Shown piece by piece: positions 1 through 8,168 of a stretch of DNA of 64,000 nucleotides. Source of the DNA: Actinomadura mexicana. GTDB taxonomy: Bacteria; Actinomycetota; Actinomycetes; Streptosporangiales; Streptosporangiaceae. A model generated the notes under the pieces. The model had not been told where the DNA came from. It did not search any database and saw nothing but the letters and a program-made list of their open reading frames with translations. The position numbers were made by a program, and so were the translations under genes. The stretch lies in the NCBI RefSeq assembly GCF_900188105.1, contig NZ_FZNP01000008.1, positions 124,001 through 188,000 on the forward strand. Direction: 5' to 3'. How positions within the stretch are numbered: the first letter of the stretch is position 1; the number at the start of each line of letters is the position of its first letter.

Positions 1-645
1 GGTCAGGGTGGAGATCCGGTGTATGCCGGCGGGGGCCGGGGTTGCCGTTCTTGCTCGGTCGAGCCAGATGGCGCGAAGTCCTGCGTTGTGTGCGCCTACT
101 GCGTCCACGTCCAGTTTGTCGCCGATGTAGGCGACATGGGCGAGAGGCAGGTTGAAGGCGGTGCAGGCGGCCAGGAATGCCTCGGGGTCGGGTTTCGCGC
201 AGCCGAGTCGGTCAGAGCAAAGGAGGACTTCGAAATGGTGGCGCAGGCCCAGCGCCGTCATCCTGCGCTCCTGGTGGACGGTGCTTGAGTTGGACAAAAT
301 GCCGTTTCGGTAAGGGAGCGTGTTCAGTACCGCCGCCACGTCGGGAAATGCCGACCATGCCGCTTCGAACCGTGCCTCGTAACGGCCGTGCCAAGCGTCC
401 GCCTCTGTGTCGCTGAGCGGACGCTCGACGAACGTGCGGACTCTCGCGCGGCGTTGCTGCTCGTAGGTCACCAGGCCGGCCGCGAGGCGCCGGTGTCCGA
501 GCCTGGTGATCTGGTGCCAGCGGTCCAATGCGGCCTGGTCGGACGGCAGGCCCTCGGCCGCGAAGTGGCGCAGCAGCCCGGCCCGCTCCGAGCCGGTGAA
601 ATCGAAGATCGTGTCATCGACGTCCCACAGCACGGCCTCGATCAT
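1..645 (-). CDS. HAD-family hydrolase (3' end cut by window edge)
   Basis: This reads inward from the left edge, so the C-terminus is missing; 215 codons are visible without a stop. The protein starts MIEAVLWDVDDTIFDF, whose DxDxT motif I (D8 nucleophile, D10) is the hallmark of haloacid-dehalogenase-type phosphatases. ILSNSS is motif II, CAKPDPEAF carries the motif III lysine, and YIGDKLDVDAVGAHNAG is the acidic motif IV. Spacing of the motifs and a helical cap after motif I fit a subfamily I phosphatase or dehalogenase. Start chosen at the ATG 645-643. Substrate cannot be read from sequence. It diverges from the membrane-protein gene at 757. Confidence 0.88.
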   Translation of the reverse strand, partial: MIEAVLWDVDDTIFDFTGSERAGLLRHFAAEGLPSDQAALDRWHQITRLGHRRLAAGLVTYEQQRRARVRTFVERPLSDTEADAWHGRYEARFEAAWSAFPDVAAVLNTLPYRNGILSNSSTVHQERRMTALGLRHHFEVLLCSDRLGCAKPDPEAFLAACTAFNLPLAHVAYIGDKLDVDAVGAHNAGLRAIWLDRARTATPAPAGIHRISTLT

Positions 646-756
646 GTCCTGAGGTTACAGCGGCGGGGTCCAGGTGTGGCCTTGGCGGGGGGTTGCACTT
701 GCTGGAACGATTCGTCACCGTGGTGCCACGGAGGGCCACGGGCGAGGCGGGCGGCG

Positions 757-1893
757 ATGGATCTGCGTGCGGAGGGGCGAGCGGACGACGGACGGGGCGA
801 CCTGCTGAGCCGGCTGGGTGCGGTGGACCGCCGTCGGCTGCGGGATCCGGCGACCGCGGCGGAACTGCGGCGGTTCGCCGAGCAGGGGCGCGGGCGCGTC
901 GTGGTGGTGCTGCTGGCGAGGGCCGTCGCCCGGGTGCTGCCCGCCCCGATCACGCCGCTCACCGCGGCGCTGTCGGTGCTGGTCATGGCCGATTGGCCGT
1001 GCGTTCTCGCGCTCGCCCTGGGCGGGCTCTTCGAGGACGACCCGCTGCGCGGGACCACCGGTGGGCTGCTCGTCCTGGCCGCGACCGCAACGTCCGTGCT
1101 GATGCTGGCCCTTTCGTGGATCGCCTGGCGCTGGACGGCGGTCCTGGCCGAGTGCGTGTCCGACCTGCTGGCCGTGTCGGCGGAGCGAAGGGAGTTCCTC
1201 GGCTGGCTCCACGGGCGCTGCCGTCCGGTGCCGCAACTGGCGGCGGGGATCGCCGGGACGGGCCTTTCCGCGCTCATGGTCTACGCGATGTCGCACCAGC
1301 AGGCCGATTCGGTCTCGGTCAGCGTGTGGATCTACGTGTGCTCCGGCTGGACGGGATTCATCGGAGGCGGTGTCCTCTACTGGCTCTACACGCTCGCCGA
1401 AGTGCCGCTGCGCCTGCACCGGTGCATGGACTTGCAGATGGCTTGGATGGACCCCGCGCACACGCCCGCCATCGTCCAGCTGTGCCGCGTCTACGGGCGG
1501 GTCGCGTTCAGCGCGGGAGTGGGTGTCCTCATCGCCGAACTCTCGACCGTGGCCGTCGCCGGCGATCGTCCGGGCCCGCTGATGCAGGCGTTCTTCGTGG
1601 GCTTTCCCGTGCTTGCGGTCGTCACGGCCCTGTACGTCGGCATCCAGCCCTACGTCACGCTCGCTCACCTGGTCCGGCGCCATATCGACACGATCGTGGA
1701 CCCGCTGATGGCGCAGACGCACCGCCCGCCCGGACATCTCCTGCTCTCCGAAGACCTGGGCGGCGCCTTCCAGGCCTACACCCACTTCCGGGCGCTGCGC
1801 CGCCTCCCGGTCAAGACCGCCACCCTCCTGCAGTACGTGACCGGGATCCTGGCCTCCCTGGTCGTCTTCTTCGTCCAACGCCTGCTCGCCTGA
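757..1893 (+). CDS. Multi-pass membrane protein of unknown function
   Basis: A 378-residue protein from the ATG at 757; the frame is open further upstream, but that part overlaps the divergent HAD gene and looks non-coding. It has a charged N-terminus (about residues 1-50), then roughly six hydrophobic segments: two around 60-125, two around 165-215, two around 245-300, and a last one at the extreme C-terminus (LASLVVFFVQRLLA). No catalytic or transport motif is recognisable. Third positions are strongly G/C, as in real genes of this genome. I do not recognise the family. Its 3' end faces the gene at 1941 across a hairpin. Confidence 0.72.
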   Translation: MDLRAEGRADDGRGDLLSRLGAVDRRRLRDPATAAELRRFAEQGRGRVVVVLLARAVARVLPAPITPLTAALSVLVMADWPCVLALALGGLFEDDPLRGTTGGLLVLAATATSVLMLALSWIAWRWTAVLAECVSDLLAVSAERREFLGWLHGRCRPVPQLAAGIAGTGLSALMVYAMSHQQADSVSVSVWIYVCSGWTGFIGGGVLYWLYTLAEVPLRLHRCMDLQMAWMDPAHTPAIVQLCRVYGRVAFSAGVGVLIAELSTVAVAGDRPGPLMQAFFVGFPVLAVVTALYVGIQPYVTLAHLVRRHIDTIVDPLMAQTHRPPGHLLLSEDLGGAFQAYTHFRALRRLPVKTATLLQYVTGILASLVVFFVQRLLA

Positions 1894-1903
1894 CCCACGC
1901 GGC

Positions 1904-1933
1904 CGGCCGCCGGGGGCCTCGTCCCGGCGGCCG
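1904..1933. terminator. Bidirectional hairpin between convergent genes
   Basis: Two perfect 11-nt arms (1904-1914 and 1923-1933) with an 8-nt loop sit in the 47-bp gap between convergent genes. There is no T-tract, so this would be a GC-hairpin terminator of the kind common in actinomycetes. Confidence 0.55.
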
Positions 1934-1940
1934 TCCACCC

Positions 1941-3404
1941 CTACGCGATCTTGGGGGTGGCCCGCATGCCGACGTAGCAGACCCGGCTGCCGTCGCCGAG
2001 GGTGGAGAACACCACCGGCATGTAGTCCTCGCTGAAGGAGGGGCCCGCGCCGGAGGCGGCGAAGACCGTGCCGGTGACCGGCTCCAGGTCCATCTCCAGA
2101 GGCGGGGACAGGTCCTTCATGTCGTCGACGAACTCGTACCGCATGTGGGGCGAGCCGTCGGGCTCCTGGGAGACGGTGATGACGACGCCCTCGCGCCTGT
2201 AGGTGCCGAGGAGCGGGGCGAGGTCCACCGCGGGGGGCGGATCCGCCGGGGCGAACGGTACGGGCATGGTGACGCCGGCGAGTTCGGCGAGCAGTTCGCG
2301 GAACAGGTCGGCGTACAGCAGGCGCGCCGCGCCGCCGTTGGTCATCAGCACGAGGGCCAGGTTCGCCTGCGGGACGACCCGCAGGTAGGCGTACTGGCCG
2401 ATGGCGGCGCCGTCGTGACCGAAGCCGGCGACGCCGTCCCAGTCGTAGAGCGTCCAGCCGAGGCCCCAGCCGTCCGCGCTGACGGTCCACTTGTCCGGGA
2501 CGTCCACCTCCCGGTGCTGCATCGCCGCCACGGCCTGCGGGGACAGGACGCGGGCGCCGCCGGGTGCCGTGCCGTTCTCCAGGTGCATGTGGGCGAAGCG
2601 GGCCATGTCGCCCGCGGAGACGATGACGCGGGCGGCCGGTCCGACCGAGCGGGGCATCGGGTCCCACGCCGGGGCCGGGTCGGGGTCGGGGTCGGTGCCG
2701 GGCTCGCCCAGGTGGCTCATGGCGGCGCGGTGGCTCATGGCCTCTTCCGGCAGCGTCATCGAGTGCTCCAGGCCGAGCGGCCGGAAGAGGAGGTCCTTGA
2801 GGGCCTGGTCCCAGGTCATTCCGGTGATCTTCTCGACGACCCGGCCGAGGACGACGTAGCCGAGGCCGCCGTAGGAGATCGCCGTGCCGGGCCGGCAGTC
2901 CAGCGGGACGCGGCGGGCGGCCTCGACGTAGTTGGCGATGCAGTCGTCGCCCCGGCCGCCGTCGAAGTTGAAGTCGTTGGTCACCCCGCCGGTGTGGGAC
3001 AGCAACCGCCGGATGGTGATCGCCTTGGTGTCCGCCGGGTCGGGGGTGCCGAACTCGGGGAGCACCTCGACGACCGGCGCGTCCAGGTCGAGCCTCCCCT
3101 CGTCCACGAGCCGCATCACGAGCGTGGCGGTGTAGACCTTGGCGATCGAGCCTGACAGGAACACCGAGTCGGTGGTCACCTCGACGCCGGTGCCGCGGTG
3201 CAGCACCCCGCCGGCCAGTTCGTACAGCCGGCCGTCGACCACCACCGCGAGGCATGCGCCCGGCACGTGGTGGGCCGCGCGCAGCGCGTCGAGCCGGGAC
3301 TGCCAGTGGTCCAGGTCGAAGCGGCGGCCCGTCGAATCGCGCATACCCCAGTCACCCTGCGCCTTCCAGTCGGCGTTCGAGTTCCAGTCCAGCTGCTCAG
3401 ACAT
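1941..3404 (-). CDS. Serine hydrolase, beta-lactamase/penicillin-binding-protein fold
   Basis: A 487-residue class C beta-lactamase-like (esterase/D-peptidase) protein. SGSIAKVY holds the SxxK nucleophile-lysine pair, SYGGLGY supplies the conserved tyrosine region, and HDGAAIGQ matches the third HxG-type box. A C-terminal beta-rich part of about 120 residues follows the catalytic domain. No signal peptide is visible, so the protein is probably cytoplasmic. Members range from esterases and peptidases to true beta-lactamases, so resistance should not be assumed. It lies 30 bp downstream of the MFS gene on the same strand and is probably co-transcribed with it. Confidence 0.82.
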   Translation of the reverse strand: MSEQLDWNSNADWKAQGDWGMRDSTGRRFDLDHWQSRLDALRAAHHVPGACLAVVVDGRLYELAGGVLHRGTGVEVTTDSVFLSGSIAKVYTATLVMRLVDEGRLDLDAPVVEVLPEFGTPDPADTKAITIRRLLSHTGGVTNDFNFDGGRGDDCIANYVEAARRVPLDCRPGTAISYGGLGYVVLGRVVEKITGMTWDQALKDLLFRPLGLEHSMTLPEEAMSHRAAMSHLGEPGTDPDPDPAPAWDPMPRSVGPAARVIVSAGDMARFAHMHLENGTAPGGARVLSPQAVAAMQHREVDVPDKWTVSADGWGLGWTLYDWDGVAGFGHDGAAIGQYAYLRVVPQANLALVLMTNGGAARLLYADLFRELLAELAGVTMPVPFAPADPPPAVDLAPLLGTYRREGVVITVSQEPDGSPHMRYEFVDDMKDLSPPLEMDLEPVTGTVFAASGAGPSFSEDYMPVVFSTLGDGSRVCYVGMRATPKIA

Positions 3405-3434
3405 GATCGATTCCTTTCGATGGAGGGGGAGGTC

Positions 3435-4943
3435 TCAGAAGGAGGTGGCGAGGCGTTCCTGAGCCGCGCCGCCGTCGGGGGCCGCTTCGGGTTCGGGCGC
3501 CCTCCGCTCGCGCAGGACGAGGAAGGCGAGGACGGCCGCCGCCAGCACGCCCGCGGCGCTGACGGTGAAGGCGGTGGACATGGCGGAGGTGAACGCTTCG
3601 CGGGCGGTGCCGGCGAGCGCGGTGTCACCGGTGCGTCCGGCGACCGCGAGCGCCCCGCCCACGGAACGCGCGGCCTCTGTGGGGGCGCCGGCGGGCATGC
3701 CGCCGGTGTAGCCGCCGGACACGATGCTGCCGAGGACGGCCACGCCGAGCGCGGCGCCGGCCTGCTGGACGGTGTCGTTCAGGGCGGACCCGACACCGGC
3801 GTGCTCGGCGGGGATCGTGCCCATGAGGGAGGCGACGGCCGCGGGAACCGCCAGGCCGCCGCCGGCGCCGAGAAGGAACAGGCCGAGGGCCGGCTGGACG
3901 AGCCCGCCATCGGGCTGCAGAGCGGCCATCACTCCGAACCCGGCGGCCGAGACGAGCAGCCCCGCGGTGGTCAGCGCCCGGTGCCCGATGCCGGCGAGGA
4001 CGGTGGCGCCGAGGGTGTTGAAGATCAGCGAGGAGACCGCCATCGGGATGAGGGCGAGTCCGGCCTCGGTAGGGGTGAAGCCCAGGACGTACTGCAGGTA
4101 CTGGGTGAGGACGAGCAGGAGCCCGCCGTTGCCGATCTGCACCAGGGTCAGCGAGAGGCTGCCGCCGCTGAACGCGCGGTGGCGGAACAGGGCGAGCGGC
4201 ACCATCGGGTGCGGCGTGCGCAACTCCCATGCCACGAAGCCGCCCAGGGCGAGGATCGCCGCCGCCGGCGCCGGCCAGGAGGCGCCGTGACCCAGCTCGA
4301 TGATCGTCCAGACCAGGGCCGTCATGCCGATCATCGACAGTGCCGCGCCCAGCGGGTCCGGCCTGCCCGCGGGGGCGCTGGACTCGGGCATCAGGACGAG
4401 TGCGGCGACGATGGCCAGGACGGCGATCGGCACGTTGATCAGGAAGACCGCGCCCCAGTGGAACCAGGCGATCAGGGCGCCGCCCAGCACGGGTCCGCCG
4501 ACCAGGCCGAGCATGGCGACCGCGCTCCAGCAGGCCATGGCCCTGCGCCGTTCGGCCTCGTCGAAGACGGTGACCAGGATCGACAGGGTGCTCGGCATGA
4601 CCAGCGCGCCGCCGACGCCCATCACCGCGCGGGCGGCGATCAGCTGGGCCGGGGCGGCGGCGAGGGCGGCGGCCAGCGACGCCGCGCCGAACAGTCCCAG
4701 GCCGATGACCATGACGCGGCGCCGGCCGTAGCGGTCGGAGAGGCTGCCGGCGGTCAGCAGCAGACCGGCGAACACGAGGATGTAGGAGTCCAGGATCCAC
4801 TGCGTGTCCCGGGGGCTCGCGCCCAGATCGTCGGCCAGTGCCGGGATCGCCACGGCCAGCGCCATGTTGTCGATGACCAGCACCATCGCGCTCAGGCACA
4901 GCACGGTCAGGATCAGCCAGCGGTGCGGACTGCGCGTCGGCAT
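3435..4943 (-). CDS. MFS drug exporter, DHA2 (EmrB/QacA) family
   Basis: A 502-residue transporter with about 14 predicted membrane helices, typical of proton-coupled DHA2 multidrug exporters. LSDRYGRRRVMVIG after helix 2 is the MFS loop signature, and the ARAVMGVGGALVMPSTLSIL stretch is the antiporter-type motif C region. Start set at the ATG at 4943, preceded by GAGAGGAAC; an upstream in-frame ATG at 5018 would place coding sequence over the operator repeats. It is transcribed divergently from a TetR regulator, the usual layout for an inducible efflux pump. Substrate unknown. Confidence 0.9.
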   Translation of the reverse strand: MPTRSPHRWLILTVLCLSAMVLVIDNMALAVAIPALADDLGASPRDTQWILDSYILVFAGLLLTAGSLSDRYGRRRVMVIGLGLFGAASLAAALAAAPAQLIAARAVMGVGGALVMPSTLSILVTVFDEAERRRAMACWSAVAMLGLVGGPVLGGALIAWFHWGAVFLINVPIAVLAIVAALVLMPESSAPAGRPDPLGAALSMIGMTALVWTIIELGHGASWPAPAAAILALGGFVAWELRTPHPMVPLALFRHRAFSGGSLSLTLVQIGNGGLLLVLTQYLQYVLGFTPTEAGLALIPMAVSSLIFNTLGATVLAGIGHRALTTAGLLVSAAGFGVMAALQPDGGLVQPALGLFLLGAGGGLAVPAAVASLMGTIPAEHAGVGSALNDTVQQAGAALGVAVLGSIVSGGYTGGMPAGAPTEAARSVGGALAVAGRTGDTALAGTAREAFTSAMSTAFTVSAAGVLAAAVLAFLVLRERRAPEPEAAPDGGAAQERLATSF

Positions 4944-4981
4944 CGGTGTTCCTCTCGCCGTTATGAACGCCGTACTCAGGA

Positions 4982-5036
4982 TGCGAACACTGTACGCATA
5001 GCGGATCATTGTACGCAACAGCGTTGGCCGTACGCG
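4982..5036. promoter_or_regulatory. Operator-like repeats in the MFS/TetR divergent promoter
   Basis: The octamer TGTACGCA occurs at 4991-4998 and 5010-5017, and CGTACGCG at 5029-5036, exactly 19 bp apart each time. The first lies in a near-perfect 17-bp palindrome (4982-4998, TGCGaACAcTGTaCGCA). Evenly spaced repeats on one face of the helix between a TetR gene and its probable target suggest cooperative TetR binding that represses both genes. Confidence 0.6.
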
Positions 5037-5066
5037 TCAGCGAACGATGTGCCCTATGGTGGTGGC

Positions 5067-5798
5067 ATGCCAGCCGACAAGCCGCCCATCCCCTCGGTGT
5101 GGGCACGCCCTCGCGCGACGCGCGCCCAGCCCGCACTCAGCCGCGAGCGGATCGTCGCCGAATCCGTCCGGCTCCTGGACGAGGAGGGCATGGACGCGCT
5201 CAGCATGCGCAGCCTCGCCGTCCGCCTGGGGACGGCGGCGACGTCGCTCTACCGTCACGTGGCCAACAAGGACGAGCTGATCGAGCTGGTCGTCGACGAG
5301 CTGTACGGCGAGGTGGAGGTGCCCGGCCCCGCCGGCGCGGCCGGCTGGCGGGCGCCCCTGGAGCACTGCGCCCAGAGCCTGCGCTCGATGATCCTGCGCC
5401 ACCCGTGGGTCGCGCCCGCGCTGGGCCAGGTCGGGCTCGCCGAACTCGGCCCCAACCTGATCGACCGGTCCGAGCGCCAGCTCGCCCTGTTCCATGCCGC
5501 CGGTTTCCCGCCGGGCGAGGCGGAGCAGGCCATGAACGGGCTGCTCGCGTACGTGATCGGTATGAGCATCAGCGAGGCGGCGTACCTGTCGATGCTCGCC
5601 CGCAGCGGCCGGACCGAGCAGGAGTGGGCCGAAGGCCTGCGCCCCGCCGCCGAGCGGGCTCTGGACGAGCACCCCCGGCTGCGCGAGGAGTTCGCCGCCC
5701 GCCCGGACGCCGATCCGCGCGTGGTGCGCGACACCAACTTCGCCTACGGGCTCGACCGTTTCCTCGACGGCCTCCAGACCAGGCTCGACGCCCGCTGA
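5067..5798 (+). CDS. TetR-family transcriptional regulator
   Basis: A 243-residue protein. The N-terminal helix-turn-helix (about residues 22-70) reads SRERIVAESVRLLDEEG, then SMRSLAVRLGTAATSLYRHV, the TetR DNA-binding pattern with the LYRHV recognition-helix end. The remaining 170 residues form the ligand-binding domain, resembling the TetR C-terminal type seen in tetracycline-class repressors. ATG 5067 chosen because the helix-turn-helix begins shortly after it. Divergent from the MFS exporter with operator-like repeats between them, so it probably represses the pump and itself. The oxidoreductase at 5839 follows in the same direction and may share the transcript. Confidence 0.9.
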   Translation: MPADKPPIPSVWARPRATRAQPALSRERIVAESVRLLDEEGMDALSMRSLAVRLGTAATSLYRHVANKDELIELVVDELYGEVEVPGPAGAAGWRAPLEHCAQSLRSMILRHPWVAPALGQVGLAELGPNLIDRSERQLALFHAAGFPPGEAEQAMNGLLAYVIGMSISEAAYLSMLARSGRTEQEWAEGLRPAAERALDEHPRLREEFAARPDADPRVVRDTNFAYGLDRFLDGLQTRLDAR

Positions 5799-5838
5799 GC
5801 CGGTCGGAGCAGCGGAGCGATCCGAAAGGGAGCACGTG

Positions 5839-6741
5839 ATGAAGGCTGTGCGTTTCAGCCGGTTCGGGGGGCCGGAGGTCCTCGAGGTCGTGGATCTTCC
5901 CGATCCGCATCCGGGGCCCGGCGAGGTGCGGGTCGCAGTGCGCGCGGCGGGGGTGAACGCCAGCGACTGGAAGAAGCGCGGGGGGCTGATGGATCAGGAG
6001 CTCCCCCAGACCCTGGGCTACGAGGCGGCGGGGGTCGTCGACGAGCTCGGCGAGGGCGTGGCGGACGTCGCCGTCGGCGATCGCGTGTTCGGGTTCTGCG
6101 TCGAGGGGGCGGCCCAGGCCGAGCTGGCCGTGCTGTCCCACTATGCGCCGATCCCACCGTCGCTCGACTTCTCCGGTGCCGCCGCCCTGCCTGCGGCCAT
6201 CGAGACGGCCACGCGCGCACTCGACCAGCTCGGCGCCGGGGGCGGCGGCACGCTGCTCGTCAACGGCGCCTCCGGGAGCATCGGCGGCGCCGCGGTCCAG
6301 CTCGCCGCGGCGCGGGCGGCGCGCGTGATCGGTACCGCCGGTCCGGCGAACCAGGAGTACCTGCGCTCGCTGGGGGCCGAGCCGGTCGCCTACGGCGAAG
6401 GTCTCGTCGAGCGGGTTCGAGCGCTGGCGCCCGACGGCGTCGACGCGGCGCTCGACGTCGCCGGCAACGGCGTGCTGCCCGAGCTGATCGCACTCGCGGG
6501 CGGCGCGGAGCACGTCGTCACGGTCGCCGACTTCGGCGGAGCCCGGGAGCACGGTGTGCGGTTCAGCCGCGGGGACGACGGCCGCGCGGTCCACGTGCTC
6601 GGTGAGATCGGCGCGCTGGTCGAGGCGGGGCGCTTCGCGCTCCCGGTCGCGCGGACCTTCCCGCTCGCCGAGGTCGCGGAGGCGCACCGTGCCGGAGAGG
6701 GCCGCCACGTGCGCGGCAAGCTGGTCCTGCTGGTCGGCTGA
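5839..6741 (+). CDS. NADP-dependent oxidoreductase, quinone-oxidoreductase (MDR) type
   Basis: A 300-residue zinc-free medium-chain dehydrogenase/reductase. MKAVRFSRFGGPEVLEV is the standard start; the GroES-like part covers about residues 1-115 (AAGVNASDWKKRGG, LGYEAAGVVDELG), and the nucleotide-binding fold has LLVNGASGSIGGAAVQLA. No catalytic or structural zinc ligands are present, as in QOR-type enzymes acting on quinones or enones. AAAGGGAG precedes a GTG and an ATG three bases apart; ATG 5839 is preferred. Forty bp after the TetR gene, so possibly part of the same stress-inducible unit. Confidence 0.87.
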   Translation: MKAVRFSRFGGPEVLEVVDLPDPHPGPGEVRVAVRAAGVNASDWKKRGGLMDQELPQTLGYEAAGVVDELGEGVADVAVGDRVFGFCVEGAAQAELAVLSHYAPIPPSLDFSGAAALPAAIETATRALDQLGAGGGGTLLVNGASGSIGGAAVQLAAARAARVIGTAGPANQEYLRSLGAEPVAYGEGLVERVRALAPDGVDAALDVAGNGVLPELIALAGGAEHVVTVADFGGAREHGVRFSRGDDGRAVHVLGEIGALVEAGRFALPVARTFPLAEVAEAHRAGEGRHVRGKLVLLVG

Positions 6742-6813
6742 CGCGGGGACCGGCGCCGGGCCGGTCAATCCCGGGCCGGGACGCGGCCGCGGCCGCGGCT
6801 GTAGGGTCCTGGT

Positions 6814-7428
6814 ATGTCACGGGCGGTGTCTCGGGATCCCGATCGGCTCATTCTGTTCACTGACGCGGTCGTGGCGATCGCCGTGACGCTGCTCGTGCTG
6901 CCGCTGGTCGACGTGGTGCCGGAGGCGGTGGGCGCGCACCGGCGGTCGGTCGAGGTCGTCACCGAGCACCGGACGCAGATCTGGAGCTTCGTGCTCAGCT
7001 TCGTGGTGATCATCCGGTTGTGGTTCGTGCATCACCGGGTCTTCGAGCACATCGGCGGCTACACCCGGGCGCTGATGCTGGTGAACGCGGGTTGGCTGCT
7101 GGCCATCGTGTTCCTGCCGTTCCCCACGGAGATGGTCGCCTCCTATCCGGGGGACGACCGGTTCACCGTGATGCTGTACATCGGGAACGTCCTCGTCGCG
7201 GGCGCCTTCCAGACCGCACTGACGGCGATCTCCTACCGCGATCCGAATGTCGCGCTGGAATCCGATCCGCCGACGATCGAGTCGGTCCGGGGCTCGCTGT
7301 CCAACTTGGCCCTGCTCGCTCTGGCCCTCGCCGTGGTCGCGGTCCTCCCAGGCGTCTCGTATTTCGCGCTGTTCCTGCTCCTCCTCCAAGCTCCGGTCGA
7401 CAGGTTCTGGAGGCTCGTCGGAGTCTGA
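6814..7428 (+). CDS. TMEM175-like (DUF1211) potassium channel family protein
   Basis: A 204-residue membrane protein starting MSRAVSRDPDRLILFTDAVVAIAVTL. The R-x3-FTD-A-V-x-A-I-A-x-T motif in the first helix matches the RxxxFSD signature that defines the TMEM175/DUF1211 family, here with threonine for serine. About six helices follow, one TMEM175 repeat; bacterial members assemble as tetramers and conduct K+. Known bacterial homologues justify calling it a candidate leak channel; ion selectivity cannot be read from sequence. Confidence 0.8.
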   Translation: MSRAVSRDPDRLILFTDAVVAIAVTLLVLPLVDVVPEAVGAHRRSVEVVTEHRTQIWSFVLSFVVIIRLWFVHHRVFEHIGGYTRALMLVNAGWLLAIVFLPFPTEMVASYPGDDRFTVMLYIGNVLVAGAFQTALTAISYRDPNVALESDPPTIESVRGSLSNLALLALALAVVAVLPGVSYFALFLLLLQAPVDRFWRLVGV

Positions 7429-7505
7429 GCGATCGTGCCCGCTCGATGCGCGCCAGGCGGCAGGGCTTATCGGCGTTTAACCCCCTGCGCGTCATGCTCG
7501 GCGGC

Positions 7506-8168
7506 ATGCGTGTACTGATCGTTGAGGACGAGCGGGTGCTCGCGGACACGATCGCCGAGGGACTGCGGGACGAGGCGATGGCCGTGGACGTGGTGTACGA
7601 CGGCGACGACGCTCTGGAGCGGGCCTCCTACAACGAGTACGACGTGGTGGTCCTCGACCGCGACCTGCCGACCGTCCACGGGGACGACGTGTGCCGGGAG
7701 CTGGTGGGGCGGCGGAGTCCCGTGCGGATCCTGATGCTGACCGCGGCCGGTGACGTCGACGACCGCGTGGACGGGCTGACGCTGGGCGCCGACGACTACC
7801 TGCCCAAGCCGTTCGTGTTCGGCGAGCTGGTGGCGCGGGTGCGGGCGCTGGCGCGCAGGTCGGGGCCGCCGGTGCCGCCCGTCCTCGAGGGGCGGGGCAT
7901 CCGGCTCGACCCGTACCGGCGCAGGGCGGCGCGGGACGGGCGGGAGCTGCGGCTCACCAACAAGGAGTTCGCCGTGCTGGAGGAGCTGCTGCGGGCGGAG
8001 GGCGGCGTGGTGAGCGCCGAGCGCCTGCTGGAGCGGGCGTGGGACGAGAACATCGACCCGTTCAGCAACATCGTCCGGGTCACGATGGCGACGCTGCGGC
8101 GCAAGCTCGGGCAGCCGCCGGTGATCGAGACGGTGACCGGGTCCGGGTACCGGCTGGAGGCATGGTGA
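7506..8168 (+). CDS. OmpR/PhoB-type response regulator
   Basis: A 220-residue two-domain regulator. The receiver (1-115) starts MRVLIVEDER, with acidic pocket E8/D9, the phospho-acceptor aspartate in VVVLDRDLP and the conserved lysine in DYLPKPF. The winged-helix domain (about 130-220) shows RLTNKEFAVLEELL and ends VTGSGYRLE, typical of OmpR family output domains. ATG 7506 gives the canonical receiver N-terminus; another in-frame ATG lies at 7494. The stop overlaps the histidine kinase start by 7 bp, so the two are translationally coupled partners. Target genes unknown. Confidence 0.93.
   Translation: MRVLIVEDERVLADTIAEGLRDEAMAVDVVYDGDDALERASYNEYDVVVLDRDLPTVHGDDVCRELVGRRSPVRILMLTAAGDVDDRVDGLTLGADDYLPKPFVFGELVARVRALARRSGPPVPPVLEGRGIRLDPYRRRAARDGRELRLTNKEFAVLEELLRAEGGVVSAERLLERAWDENIDPFSNIVRVTMATLRRKLGQPPVIETVTGSGYRLEAW

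Noticed and set aside
693-3155. Very long plus-strand open frame of 820 codons
   Set aside because: It overlaps the membrane protein in another frame and the serine hydrolase on the opposite strand; its Arg/Gly/Ala-rich composition is the usual shadow of high-GC coding DNA.
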